This document shows, piece by piece, positions 44,681 to 53,697 of a DNA stretch of 64,000 bases. Position numbers and translations under genes: made by a program. Source of the DNA: Caldilineaceae bacterium (GTDB taxonomy: Bacteria > Chloroflexota > Anaerolineae > Caldilineales > Caldilineaceae). Where the stretch lies: assembly GCA_022824025.1 (NCBI GenBank), contig JAJEBF010000005.1, positions 1-64,000 of the forward strand, read 5' to 3'. Positions within the stretch are counted from its first letter, which is position 1. The number at the start of each line of letters is the position of its first letter. The notes under the pieces were generated by a model. That model saw only the letters and a program-made list of their open reading frames with translations. It did not search any database and was not told the DNA's origin.

Positions 44681-45523
44681 ATGGGAACAACGCGACTCAC
44701 ACCGCAGCAGATGGCATTCTTCGATACCTTCGGCTTCCTCTACTTCCCTGGGCTTCTGGCCGATTGTGTCGACAAAATCATCGACGAATTCGAGGCGATC
44801 TGGGCCGCCCATGGCGGCGGTCACCACGGCAGCGAACACGACGGCGTGCAGCGTTCCTGCATCCTTCCCTTCCCCGACCAGAGCGAGTTTCTCAGTTCCC
44901 TTCTGGACGATCCCCGCATCCACGACATCGCCGCCAGCATCTGCGGCGACGACTTCAACTACACCAGCGGCGACGGCAACTACTACGCCGGCGACACCCG
45001 CTGGCATTCCGACGGCTTCAGTTCCGATCGCATTCTCAGCATCAAGATCGCCTTCTACCTCGACCCGCTCACGCGCGACAGCGGCGCGCTGCGCGTCATC
45101 CCGGGCAGCCACCGCGCCGGTGATGGTTTCGCTGATGCTTTGGAAAAGGATATTCGGGAGAGCGGAAAGATCTGGGGGCTGGAGGGCCCTGACGTGCCTG
45201 CCCTGATTCTGGAGACCACGCCCGGCGACATCGTCGTGTTCAACCACAACCTCAAACACGCCGCGTTCGGAGGCTCAGTGCGCCGGCGCATGTACACCAT
45301 GAACTTTTCGCGCCGCTACCCTGAGCACCGGCTCGAAGAGTTGCGCGAAGTTCTCGGCCGCGAAGCCCGCTTCTGGATCGACCGCATTCACGGCGAGGCC
45401 ATGGTCGCGACCGCCGGGCCGGAACGCATGGTCCATCTCGAGCAGGTCAGAGCCAACGACACCCACCTGGCAGAACTGACGCGCGAATTGAAGAAGACAA
45501 TGAAAGAGCCGGCGCGCGGCTGA
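44681..45523 (+). CDS. Phytanoyl-CoA dioxygenase (PhyH) family protein
   Basis: A 280-residue Fe(II)/2-oxoglutarate oxygenase. Seen: Fe ligands His109 and Asp111 in 'WHSDGF', third His near 193 in 'NHNLKHAAFGG' and Arg201 for 2-oxoglutarate; 'GALRVIPGSH' is the family strand. ATG behind CAGGAGAA. A paralogue with the same motifs lies at 46647 on the other strand. Real PhyH acts on phytanoyl-CoA; bacterial relatives hydroxylate many small molecules, and this one's substrate is unknown. Confidence 0.9.
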   Translation: MGTTRLTPQQMAFFDTFGFLYFPGLLADCVDKIIDEFEAIWAAHGGGHHGSEHDGVQRSCILPFPDQSEFLSSLLDDPRIHDIAASICGDDFNYTSGDGNYYAGDTRWHSDGFSSDRILSIKIAFYLDPLTRDSGALRVIPGSHRAGDGFADALEKDIRESGKIWGLEGPDVPALILETTPGDIVVFNHNLKHAAFGGSVRRRMYTMNFSRRYPEHRLEELREVLGREARFWIDRIHGEAMVATAGPERMVHLEQVRANDTHLAELTRELKKTMKEPARG

Positions 45524-45568
45524 CCGCGCAGGCGCTGCCCGCTCAACCCTGCTGGCCTGCCCCGCCCC

Positions 45569-46642
45569 CTACGGGGCTACCTGGACCTTTTCCCCCGTCT
45601 CCGCGCTCAAATAGATCGCGTCCAGCAGCTTCATGAAAGCCAGCGCATCTGCCGGCGATACATCGGGCGGCTGCTCGCCGCGAATCGCGGCAGCAAAGTC
45701 ACGGATCTCAGCTTCAAAGTCCCCGCTGCCGTGCTCGGCATACTCGTCGACGAAACTGTCCCCCTCAGTGTAGATCGAGCCCAGCAGCCTGCGAGTGCCC
45801 GCCCGTCGCCCGCCTCCCGGAATCGACACGGACTCGAGTTCGATCGTCCCTCCGGTGCCCAAAATGCGTAACTGCAGATCCCACCGTCGATCTTCCCAGG
45901 TGGCGATGACGGCCGACGTGTCCATCTGGATCGTGATGCCGCCGGCGCAACCCACCAGGAGGCTCATATAGTCTTCGGAGTGTCGCTCGACTTCGAGACT
46001 CGTCGGAAACGCGCTGTGGCTGACAGCGAAAGCCCAAAGCGGCCGCGGGCAGCCCAACAAAAACCAGGCCTGGTCGAGGAAGTGCGAACCGTGCTGCCCC
46101 AGCGCGCCGCCTTTCAGGCCCCAGCGGTATAACCATTCTCGGCCCGGGGGCGGCGCATAGCCGACACCCCTTTCCAGGAAATGGTAGTGGACGCGCGCAT
46201 GGTAGGGACGCCCAATCCCGCCGTCCGCGATCAACTGGCGGCTCCTCCTGTTCTCCTCCTCGTGGCGCATGAAGTAGGAGTAAACCAGCCTCTTCCCGCT
46301 CCTCGCGGCGGCCGCATTGATCTCCTCGACATCCCTCGCGTTGAGCCCGTGCGGCTTCTGTGCAAGCACGTGCTTGCCAGCTTCGAGCGCGTCTATCACC
46401 ATCGGCTTGCGCACGTCCGGCGAGGTAGCCACGCCAACCGCGTCGACCTCACGATCGGCCAGCAACTCTCGATAGTCGCCGTAGACCCTGGCGACGCCGT
46501 ACTCTTCCGCCACCTGTCGCGCCAAATCCTGCTGCAGATCGGCTACCGCCCACGCAACCGTGTCCTCGCCCGCCTGCGCTCCCGCGACCCAGGCTCCTCC
46601 GACCCGGCAACCGACAACGCCAATTCTGATCCTGTCCGCCAT
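45569..46642 (-). CDS. Gfo/Idh/MocA family oxidoreductase
   Basis: A 357-residue dehydrogenase. Seen: 'IRIGVVGCRVGGAWVAGAQ' nucleotide loop, 'LAQKPHGLNARDVEE' (the usual EKP replaced by QKP), 'WGLKGGALGQHGSHFLDQAW' in the substrate domain. The ATG at 46642 is chosen because it begins 5 bases after the upstream stop; a longer frame would overlap that gene. Cotranscribed with the dioxygenase at 46647. Glu to Gln in the family motif is seen in some subgroups. Confidence 0.88.
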   Translation of the reverse strand: MADRIRIGVVGCRVGGAWVAGAQAGEDTVAWAVADLQQDLARQVAEEYGVARVYGDYRELLADREVDAVGVATSPDVRKPMVIDALEAGKHVLAQKPHGLNARDVEEINAAAARSGKRLVYSYFMRHEEENRRSRQLIADGGIGRPYHARVHYHFLERGVGYAPPPGREWLYRWGLKGGALGQHGSHFLDQAWFLLGCPRPLWAFAVSHSAFPTSLEVERHSEDYMSLLVGCAGGITIQMDTSAVIATWEDRRWDLQLRILGTGGTIELESVSIPGGGRRAGTRRLLGSIYTEGDSFVDEYAEHGSGDFEAEIRDFAAAIRGEQPPDVSPADALAFMKLLDAIYLSAETGEKVQVAP

Positions 46643-46646
46643 CTCC

Positions 46647-47459
46647 CTACCCCCGGGCCGGCTCCGCCATCTCCGCCCGCGCCTTGGCAGACAGCGCCGG
46701 CAGGTGGCCTTCATGGGCCATCACCTGTTCCAGATGCCGCATCCGTGAAGGAGACGCCGTACTGCGCATAATCTCCGAATGCATCTGGTCTTTCCAGAAT
46801 CGGGCGCCGCCCGCCACGAACTTCTCCAGCTCCTCAATCTCCTCCGACGTTTCGCAGTAAGCGCAGCAGTTGATCGTGAACATGCGCCTTGCCGTGTCAC
46901 CGCCGAACGAAGCGTGCATCAGATTGTGATTGAAGGCCACCACGTCGCCCGGTTGTGTCTCCAGGGCCACGTGCGGCACCTGAAGTTGCGAGATTCCCCA
47001 CAGATCCGGGGCCTCGCGTGCTTGCCGCGCCTGCCACTCTTCCAGGTCCTCCCGGTGAGAGCCTGGAATCACCCGCAGACAGCCTGTATCGGATGTCAGT
47101 GAATCAAGATAGAAGGCCACCTTCAGGTACTTTCCGATTGTATGGAAGCCGTCACTGTGCCAGCGGGTATCACCAGTGTAAAAGTTGCCGTCTCCGCCGA
47201 GATAGTTGAAATCGTCCCCCAATATGCTGCTGATCAAGCCGTCGATGCTGGGATGATCCAACAGCGTGCACAGGCGTTCCCGCTGATCGATAAAGGGCAC
47301 AATGCAGGATCGCTGCGTCCCGTCATGCACCTGCCCGCTTGTCGCAAAAATCGATTCGAAATCCTCGGTTATCCAGCCGATCTCCTCCTTCACCAGCCCG
47401 GGAAAGTGAAGATACCCGAAAGTCTCAAAGAACTGAAGCTGTTGCTGACTGAGTTTCAT
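46647..47459 (-). CDS. Phytanoyl-CoA dioxygenase (PhyH) family protein
   Basis: A 270-residue Fe(II)/2-oxoglutarate oxygenase, paralogue of the protein at 44681 ('GDDFNY..GDGN', 'GDTRWHSDGF' in both). Fe ligands His101 and Asp103, third His in 'NHNLMHASFGG'. ATG preceded by AGGAGGCG. The downstream Gfo/Idh/MocA gene is coupled; the upstream gene encodes a luciferase-like flavin enzyme. Substrate unknown. Confidence 0.9.
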   Translation of the reverse strand: MKLSQQQLQFFETFGYLHFPGLVKEEIGWITEDFESIFATSGQVHDGTQRSCIVPFIDQRERLCTLLDHPSIDGLISSILGDDFNYLGGDGNFYTGDTRWHSDGFHTIGKYLKVAFYLDSLTSDTGCLRVIPGSHREDLEEWQARQAREAPDLWGISQLQVPHVALETQPGDVVAFNHNLMHASFGGDTARRMFTINCCAYCETSEEIEELEKFVAGGARFWKDQMHSEIMRSTASPSRMRHLEQVMAHEGHLPALSAKARAEMAEPARG

Positions 47460-47504
47460 CGATTCGCCTCCTGAATTTTGTGGCTCTATCCTCTGGTGTG
47501 CCGT

Positions 47505-48605
47505 TCACGCCAACGCTTTATTCAACGCCGGCATCAGCTCGGTTGCAAACAGTTCAATATTTCGCAGCCAGCTCGCCCTGTCGTCCCAGTCAAACCCCAT
47601 CAGCACCAAAGTGCCAAACGGGCCGCACTCCTCCATCAGCGCCAGCAACCGCTCAAGCACGTGGTCCACGTCGCCCGCGAGGATCTGCTCAGACATCCAG
47701 TAATCCATGTTGCAGTCCGCGTTCGACATCTCCAGATCCCGCTTGAGAACGTCCCGTCCCCGGCTTCTATCCATGAGGTAGGCGAGGTACTCGAAGTTCT
47801 GCCCGACCGAGTTCGTCCGCGCCCGCGCGACTGCCTCTTCCGTCGTATCGGCCAGGAATATGGCCCGCGCCACCCGCCAGTCGGCTCTGTCTGTCTGGTG
47901 ACCCGCCTCAACCGCGCTCTTCTCGTAAGTTTCCCAGTTGTTCGCCAGTACGTTCCCCGCCGCCAGGGCAGCCGAAAACGGCGCGAAGCCATACTGTCCA
48001 GCAAGTTTCAGGCTGTATGAATCGCGGGTTATGCCCGGCATGAGAATTGGGGGGTGGGGCTGCTGCAACGGCTTGTGGATATACCCGATCTGGCTCACGT
48101 CGTCGACATTATCCTTGAGCGAGAACTGCCAGAACTGGCCCTCGTGCTCGTAAGGCGGCTCCGATTCCCACAGCTTCAACATGACGTCAATCGCCTCAAC
48201 AGTCATCCTGCCGCCGTCTTTCGGGTGCTGGCCGTAGAGTTCATTGTCCGTGCTCGTGCCGCTAGGACCCAAACAAAGATTGAGGCGCCCATGGGCCAAG
48301 TGATCCAGAAAAGCTATCCGGTTGGCCAGATATGCCGGATGATGCAGATTGACGCAGATCGGAGCCGGCCCAAAGCGAATACGCTTCGTCACGCCCAGCG
48401 CGCGTCCAATAAAGACCTCCGGCACCACCACCGTCTCGTACCGCATCGTGTGGTGCTCGCCAATCCAGAACTCATCAAACCCCAACTCATCCGCCAGAAC
48501 CGCAAACTCAATATCCTCGTCATAACCCTGCGCCAGCGGCTTCTCCGGCGGATGGAACGGCATAATGAAAATCCCCGACCTGATCGGCTGTCCGTTTGTC
48601 GTCAT
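47505..48605 (-). CDS. LLM-class flavin-dependent oxidoreductase
   Basis: A 366-residue TIM-barrel flavoprotein of the bacterial luciferase superfamily. Seen: 'LADELGFDEFWIGEHHTMRYE' (given as LADELGF and WIGEHH), 'LHHPAYLANRIAFLDHLAHGRLNLCLGPSG' core features, and 'GGRMTVEAIDVMLKLW'. Uses FMN or F420; monooxygenation of small organics is typical. Lies upstream of the PhyH/Gfo pair on the same strand, so they may form one oxidative pathway. Confidence 0.9.
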   Translation of the reverse strand: MTTNGQPIRSGIFIMPFHPPEKPLAQGYDEDIEFAVLADELGFDEFWIGEHHTMRYETVVVPEVFIGRALGVTKRIRFGPAPICVNLHHPAYLANRIAFLDHLAHGRLNLCLGPSGTSTDNELYGQHPKDGGRMTVEAIDVMLKLWESEPPYEHEGQFWQFSLKDNVDDVSQIGYIHKPLQQPHPPILMPGITRDSYSLKLAGQYGFAPFSAALAAGNVLANNWETYEKSAVEAGHQTDRADWRVARAIFLADTTEEAVARARTNSVGQNFEYLAYLMDRSRGRDVLKRDLEMSNADCNMDYWMSEQILAGDVDHVLERLLALMEECGPFGTLVLMGFDWDDRASWLRNIELFATELMPALNKALA

Positions 48606-48728
48606 GGCCCGCCCCCTATTTCCGTTTAGGAGTAGCTAAAGTTTAGTCGCTAAAGCGTCTCTCGACTGCCTTATGTTGGCCTTCTCAACGATGCAACCGC
48701 GTTTGCAAAGATGAGAGTAAAGATGTTT

Positions 48729-49961
48729 TCAGATTGCCACTCTTGGTTGTTTCCGTTGGGCTTCGCCCCTAAGTTCCTCAATACTGCGTCCAATCAGTTT
48801 GACTCGCTGAAGAATCTGATCGAGTGGCTTTGAAAGGTCGAGTGCGGCAACTACAAGTCGTTTGTCAACGTGCCAGACTTCATATTTGTAGATTCTAGCT
48901 CCGCCTTGTGCATAAATGAGTAGTCCACCTGGCAGATCCAGGGCAGTGGCATAGGCCAGCAACTGAAATAGGTCCGCATTGCGTGCACGCCTATCAGTCA
49001 GGTCCTTATATTTGGCATCCCCAACAAAAGTGGGCTTGCCACCTTCCCACAATGAAAGGTCTGGTTCAATCTTTACCTTTCCATGCCTGGCAAGCGTTAT
49101 CCTGTCGATGTTTTTGTCGTCACGTAGTATATTGTTTGAAACTCCAAGTGACTCGCGCAGCGCCTGAGTGACAAATTCTTGAAAGAGTTTGTTCATGTCT
49201 ATGAGAAAGCCGGAGCCGCGAACGTAACCCCTATTAGACTCAAATCCACTATACTTGAGGATAATCCTTGCTAGCCCCACGACGTGCCGATAATGTTCGT
49301 TCAACCGGTCGAAGTTGACCTCCGGAACACACTTTGGTGGGAACTCTAGCAGTGACACTTTCTCGAGGATGGAAAAGATCCAGCCTAACCCACGACGCGC
49401 TTCGGTTGAGACCAGTTTCATGCGGCTCAGCCGGGCGACCGACGCTTTCACCAGTCTGTTCACCAGGATATCCTCGGTATATACATCGAAGCGCAACTCG
49501 ATTGGCAGCGGGATGCCGTACCGTCGACGAATCTGTTCGTCGAACCTGATACGCCCTCGTACAGTTTGGAGCGCCTCCTCTTCGGTCTGGTATCCGCGCA
49601 GCAGACCAAGTGCGAAGGCGTTACGGGCGGCTTGGTTCAGGGCAAGTGCAAGTAGGTCAGGCAGCGGCTCATGTTCATCGAAATCGAACACGTCCTCCCT
49701 TAATTCGAGATTTCCCATGGCGTAAAGTGCCAACGTAAAAAGCCGTTTTATTTCGACTTTGGGTTTGATGAGTATTGAGACATCAGCAATTTCGAGGGCT
49801 CCCACCATCGAGCCAGGTGTTAGACTATATTTGTCTTTTGTGCCGTGGACCGGCTCGACAGTGAGATGGAGCGCCCTCGACACTCGCAACAACGCATCAA
49901 GTTGGTCGGACGTTAGAATGTAATTGCTGGTGACATATTCCCGCAGATCAATTTGCATCAA
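48729..49961 (-). CDS. mcrC: McrC-like nuclease subunit of an McrBC restriction system
   Basis: A 410-residue protein. Seen: an N-terminal helical/beta region with 'LRGYQTEEEALQTVRGRIRF', typical of McrC, and a C-terminal PD-(D/E)XK nuclease site 'IEPDLSLW...FVGDAKYKD' (Asp301, Asp315, Lys317). With McrB it cleaves DNA carrying modified cytosines. It overlaps mcrB by 14 bases. Base composition is clearly AT-richer than flanking genes. Confidence 0.92.
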   Translation of the reverse strand: MMQIDLREYVTSNYILTSDQLDALLRVSRALHLTVEPVHGTKDKYSLTPGSMVGALEIADVSILIKPKVEIKRLFTLALYAMGNLELREDVFDFDEHEPLPDLLALALNQAARNAFALGLLRGYQTEEEALQTVRGRIRFDEQIRRRYGIPLPIELRFDVYTEDILVNRLVKASVARLSRMKLVSTEARRGLGWIFSILEKVSLLEFPPKCVPEVNFDRLNEHYRHVVGLARIILKYSGFESNRGYVRGSGFLIDMNKLFQEFVTQALRESLGVSNNILRDDKNIDRITLARHGKVKIEPDLSLWEGGKPTFVGDAKYKDLTDRRARNADLFQLLAYATALDLPGGLLIYAQGGARIYKYEVWHVDKRLVVAALDLSKPLDQILQRVKLIGRSIEELRGEAQRKQPRVAI

Positions 49962-51549
49962 AAATCACTCCATTAACGTCGTCCGTTTTGGAATCCCTCT
50001 GCCCCTCGTCATCGTCCCAATTGAAAGGATTTGCGATGTCTTGGCTCAGATTCTTGAGACTGAAGTTTCTGATGCGGTCGTCGTCTCCAAAGAGACGTTC
50101 CTCAACATAGGGAAGTACGCTGTGCTTCCAGATACGCTTCACCATTTTCATGTCAAGATTCTTTTTCATGAAGTAGCTAGGTCCAATGGCGGCGTGTCTG
50201 TCGTTCTCTAGCAGAGCGTTTGCTTTGTCAACGACATCGGCAATCCCTTCTAAGTCACCCAAATTGTTGTTTCTCAGCCACTTGCGTAGGACACCCTTTA
50301 CTGGCGTTACGTCAGGGTGAAATTCAACGAAGCAAAAACGACGTCGCAGCGCTAAGTCCACGAGAGCGATAGAACGGTCGGCAGTGTTCATCGTGCCAAT
50401 GATGTAAAGGTTTCTGGGAAGCGAGAAGTCTTCCTCACTTTCCCGCTGATACTGCATGCGTATGCTTCTGTCGCGATATTCTAGCAGGAAGTAGAGTTCC
50501 CCGAAGATCTTGGCGATATTTCCGCGGTTGATTTCGTCAACTATGAGAAAGTGCTTGGCAATTTTGTCTTTAGATGCCTTTTTCGCTGCACAAATAAGCG
50601 GTCCGTCCTTCAATTCGAAACCGGCCTCTCTTTTTTTCGTGACTGTTGGACGGAATCCTCGCACGAAATCTTCGTAAGCATAGGAAGGGTGGAATTGAAC
50701 GAGCGTGACTCTTTCCTCGCATTCGCCTGCGAGGCAATGGGCAAGTTCCTGCGCGAAGTAGGTCTTCCCAGTGCCTGGAGGGCCTTGAAAGATGATCTGA
50801 GGCTTGTCTTCAAGCAAATCTTCTATTTCTTCTAAGAATTCCAAGTCGAACTGCAATTTCTTGGCAAGATTGTTTAGTTCGTACTTTGGCGAAGGGGGGC
50901 CTAGTTTGGGCAGGTAATCCTTGAGCTGCCAAACTACAGATTGTGCATCTAGTCTGTGACGCAAATGTACACCATGTTTCCGCGCTTCTGAGATCAGTTG
51001 ATCAAGAAACGCAAGAGCGTGTTCATACAACACGGCCTCGTCGTTGGAAGTATCCGGCTGAGGATATCCAGTTCGGTCGTATGCCTCCTCAAAAAGAGTG
51101 ATCCTAAACGCTGGAAATCGTTCAACATCCAGCGCCATTAGCAGAGCGGAAATAACTGTTGTTCGAGATCCTCGGCTCCCTTTACCGCTTACGACCTCAT
51201 GAGGAAAATTTTTGCTGAAGGCCCTGATCCGGTCACAATCGGACAGGCCCCTGTCTTCCCAGATCTTCAAGAGCGCCCTTCTTGCATCTGTGGGATTTTC
51301 ACGGCACCACTGATTGAAGTCGTCCAAGTTACGAAAGTCGATAGGATACATTGGCATTAGAGCCTTTTGGAGTAATTCGGGCCAATCCGCAATCCCGAAT
51401 ACTACTGCTTCACGTGCTGCCGCCACCTTATACACCGTCTCCAACTTGATTAGAACCTCACTTCTTACCATTTCTCCAGACTCTATGAACTTGCTCGCCT
51501 TTTCGACGAATTTAGTCCATGAAGGATGATTTACGTGTTTTTCCAACAT
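49948..51549 (-). CDS. mcrB: McrB-like AAA+ GTPase of an McrBC restriction system
   Basis: A 533-residue motor subunit. Seen: an N-terminal 240-residue recognition part with no named domain, Walker A 'GPPGTGKT' (256-263), 'VQFHPSYAYEDFVRGFRP', Walker B 'LIVDEINRGN' (335-344) and the McrB GTP motif 'MNTADRS' (387-393). It reads modified DNA and powers McrC. GAAGGAACT stands before the ATG. The distinctive N-terminal part sets which modified base it recognises. AT-rich like mcrC; the pair looks like a transferred defence cassette. Confidence 0.94.
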   Translation of the reverse strand: MLEKHVNHPSWTKFVEKASKFIESGEMVRSEVLIKLETVYKVAAAREAVVFGIADWPELLQKALMPMYPIDFRNLDDFNQWCRENPTDARRALLKIWEDRGLSDCDRIRAFSKNFPHEVVSGKGSRGSRTTVISALLMALDVERFPAFRITLFEEAYDRTGYPQPDTSNDEAVLYEHALAFLDQLISEARKHGVHLRHRLDAQSVVWQLKDYLPKLGPPSPKYELNNLAKKLQFDLEFLEEIEDLLEDKPQIIFQGPPGTGKTYFAQELAHCLAGECEERVTLVQFHPSYAYEDFVRGFRPTVTKKREAGFELKDGPLICAAKKASKDKIAKHFLIVDEINRGNIAKIFGELYFLLEYRDRSIRMQYQRESEEDFSLPRNLYIIGTMNTADRSIALVDLALRRRFCFVEFHPDVTPVKGVLRKWLRNNNLGDLEGIADVVDKANALLENDRHAAIGPSYFMKKNLDMKMVKRIWKHSVLPYVEERLFGDDDRIRNFSLKNLSQDIANPFNWDDDEGQRDSKTDDVNGVIFDAN

Positions 51550-51810
51550 AGTTCCTTCTTCGTCTATGGCTCAGTCACCTGAGAATTTGGTCAAGCTAAG
51601 ATACTAACGAATAGAGGACCAAACCTACTGTTATTCGAGAGAGACTAGATAGCTTGATGGCAGACATAGCAAGCATGAATGCCACGCAACTGCCCCCGAC
51701 TCCATTATGCATTTCTTGCTCTGCCGGAATCGAAGAAATGTACGGTAGTGGCACCTGTTATTCCACCACCTCAACGTTTTGACATTACTCCAATGTGGGT
51801 TACTAGACTC

Positions 51811-52143
51811 CTACCCCTTCAAATTAAGCGCAATAATCGCCCGCACACCCGCCCCCTCCGGCAACGTCCCAGCCACACGCAGCCAGTTCCCAAAATGCCT
51901 CACCCTGCAGAAACTCACCTCCACCCCGCTCAGAACCAGACTCGTCCCCTCATCACACCAGCGAATCCCGTCCGGCGAAATCTGAACATACAGCTTTACT
52001 CCCTCAATCTCCCCCACCCGCTCCAGTATCCGAACAAAGAAGATCGCCTCCCCAGCCCAGCCGCACTCGTAAGGCTCAGTCGCAAAACTGCCCCGTAGCT
52101 CCTCACTGCGCTCTACAATGGCCGTGTAATTCTCCCGCAGCAT
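51811..52143 (-). CDS. Small protein of unknown function, coupled to a DUF6772-like gene
   Basis: A 110-residue protein starting at ATG 52143, 2 bases after the stop of the gene upstream. Seen: 'GEAIFFVRILERVGEIEGVKLYVQISPDGI.WCDEG' and a C-terminal 'FGNWLRVAGTLPEGAGVRA'. No known domain was recognised; it looks like a compact beta-sandwich. Tight coupling suggests it works with the larger neighbour on a sugar-related task. Confidence 0.7.
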   Translation of the reverse strand: MLRENYTAIVERSEELRGSFATEPYECGWAGEAIFFVRILERVGEIEGVKLYVQISPDGIRWCDEGTSLVLSGVEVSFCRVRHFGNWLRVAGTLPEGAGVRAIIALNLKG

Positions 52144-52145
52144 CA

Positions 52146-53009
52146 CTACCAATCTCCCGACAAAAGAACCGAGTCGACGTACAAGAAAGCCCTCTTGTCC
52201 ACATCCGTTTCGACCCAGAACGCGACGTTCAACATGCAATCAAGGTTGGGCATCGCCAGGATCATCATCGGCCCCACACCGGTCAGATCGTGGATGCGGT
52301 CGTTGCACTGCAGGTGCGTGATTTGCCGGCTGGCCAGGTCCACGTCCATGCGAAGATAATACCAGTTGAATTTGGTGGCGACCTCATTGAAGCAAAGAAT
52401 CTGGCCTGATTCAGGCACGTCTTCCCAGCCAGTCGGCGCCAGATGAAAGTGCGAGACCGTCTCGGCTCTATCGCCAATGTCATGAAACGGTTCCCGCTCC
52501 CGCTTGAACTGCCAGCTCCGCACGGGCTCGCCCTCCAGAGCATTCAAATAGCGCCAGTGCGGCATCCATCTGTACTCCTCATCCTGGAGATCAAACAGCA
52601 CGCCCACCGCCCGCACATCGTTTACCGAAAGCTGCAGTTCGCTCGCCTCCGGTTTGAAAGTGAAGTACGCTTCCAGCCGGATCGGCCCCCTGTGCCGCCA
52701 TGTTACCCGCTTGATCGAAACGCTGATGTCGCCGGCGCGGGCACGCGTAGCCAGCTTCATCGAATACGTGCCCTGCATCGCCCCGTGCGTCCCCGTATCC
52801 CAGTGCGTCCCGCTACTCAGCATCGGCGGCCGCATATCCGCGAACTGGGGCAGCATACTGTCCAGGCTGTGCTCATAGTTCCCGATTAACTCCACCCAGC
52901 CGCGCAGCCCCCTGTTGAAGTCGTCGTGATAGATAAGACGCGGCAGCGGATCAAACCGGCTGAACCTGGGATCCGCGTTCAGAATCGCTCTTGCTTGTTC
53001 CCGCATCAA
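52146..53009 (-). CDS. DUF6772-like protein of a sugar-use locus
   Basis: A 287-residue protein without signal peptide. Seen: 'DPLPRLIYHDDFNRGLRGWVELIGNYEHSLDSML' type opening, 'MKLATRARAGDISVSIKRVTWR' and an Asn/Trp-rich end, patterns of concanavalin-like beta-sandwich proteins found beside ABC sugar importers in Chloroflexota. The family name is a tentative recognition; function unknown. It precedes the 110-residue gene. Confidence 0.65.
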   Translation of the reverse strand: MMREQARAILNADPRFSRFDPLPRLIYHDDFNRGLRGWVELIGNYEHSLDSMLPQFADMRPPMLSSGTHWDTGTHGAMQGTYSMKLATRARAGDISVSIKRVTWRHRGPIRLEAYFTFKPEASELQLSVNDVRAVGVLFDLQDEEYRWMPHWRYLNALEGEPVRSWQFKREREPFHDIGDRAETVSHFHLAPTGWEDVPESGQILCFNEVATKFNWYYLRMDVDLASRQITHLQCNDRIHDLTGVGPMMILAMPNLDCMLNVAFWVETDVDKRAFLYVDSVLLSGDW

Positions 53010-53326
53010 CGCCGTCCCCTATGTTGCCTATGCCTTCCGACAGGCGCCCCAGCAAGTCTGCAAGAAGAGACGATGGCGCGTCCAGCCCGACAGGTCAATC
53101 CTGGACAATGCATGTTTCCTTATTCTACTACGCTCTTTTTTAGAAGGGTGACTGCGATTCCCAACAAGTTGTCTGTACGCTCCATCCATGATGAGAAGAG
53201 TTCCGCGCCCGTCTTTTGGAGGCGAAAGTCCCTATTGCCATAGAGAACTTTCAACGCCAACCGCTCCTGCCAAGAGGCCGCCCGCGCTTTTGCATCGCCC
53301 CTGAATCGGTCCCGGTGATCACGCCC
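53010..53326. other. Intergenic region, no gene seen
   Basis: About 317 bases between the DUF6772-like gene and the permease remnant, with an AT-rich patch (53110-53150) that may hold the promoter of the DUF6772-like gene on the minus strand. No coding frame is supported. Confidence 0.4.
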
Positions 53327-53695
53327 TCATCCCTTAATCGCCCCCATCGTCAGCCCGCCGGCCAGGAAGCGCTGCACAACAAGGGCCAGCAGCAGAACCG
53401 GCAGAGTAACGACCGTTGCCGCCGCGCACAAAGCCCCCCAATTCACCTGGCCGTACGTCAGGAAGTTATATACGGCCGGCGGCAGCGTCATGGTCGTCGA
53501 GCCGCCCAGAATCAGCACAAAGATGAAACTATTCAATCATGAAATGAAGCCCAGGCTCTCAACCGCCTTGATGCCGAGCAGGCTGAGCAGGATCATGACG
53601 CGGATCACCGTGCCCATCTGCGAAAAGCCGTCGATCAGCGCCGCGTCGAGTAGCTCACCCGGCTGCAAACCAGCGCAAGCAGAGCCATTGGCCAA
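53327..53695 (-). pseudogene. Carbohydrate ABC permease (MalG type), truncated and with an internal TGA
   Basis: One minus-strand frame reads the EAA loop 'GELLDAALIDGFSQMGTVIRVMILLSLLGI' (in parts: GELLDAALIDG, GTVIRVM), then a TGA where Trp of 'SWN' is expected near 53539, then 'NSFIFVLILGG', 'VYNFLTYGQVNWGALCAA' and the ending 'LTMGAIKG', stop 53327-53329. The first four helices are missing: the frame begins right at the stop of the membrane-fusion gene. So the gene is 5'-truncated and broken internally. Confidence 0.82.
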
Positions 53696-53697
53696 GG

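Noticed and set aside
53327..53695. The TGA inside the permease fragment as a programmed or recoded codon
   Set aside because: The fragment also lacks its first four helices, so decay explains the stop without recoding.
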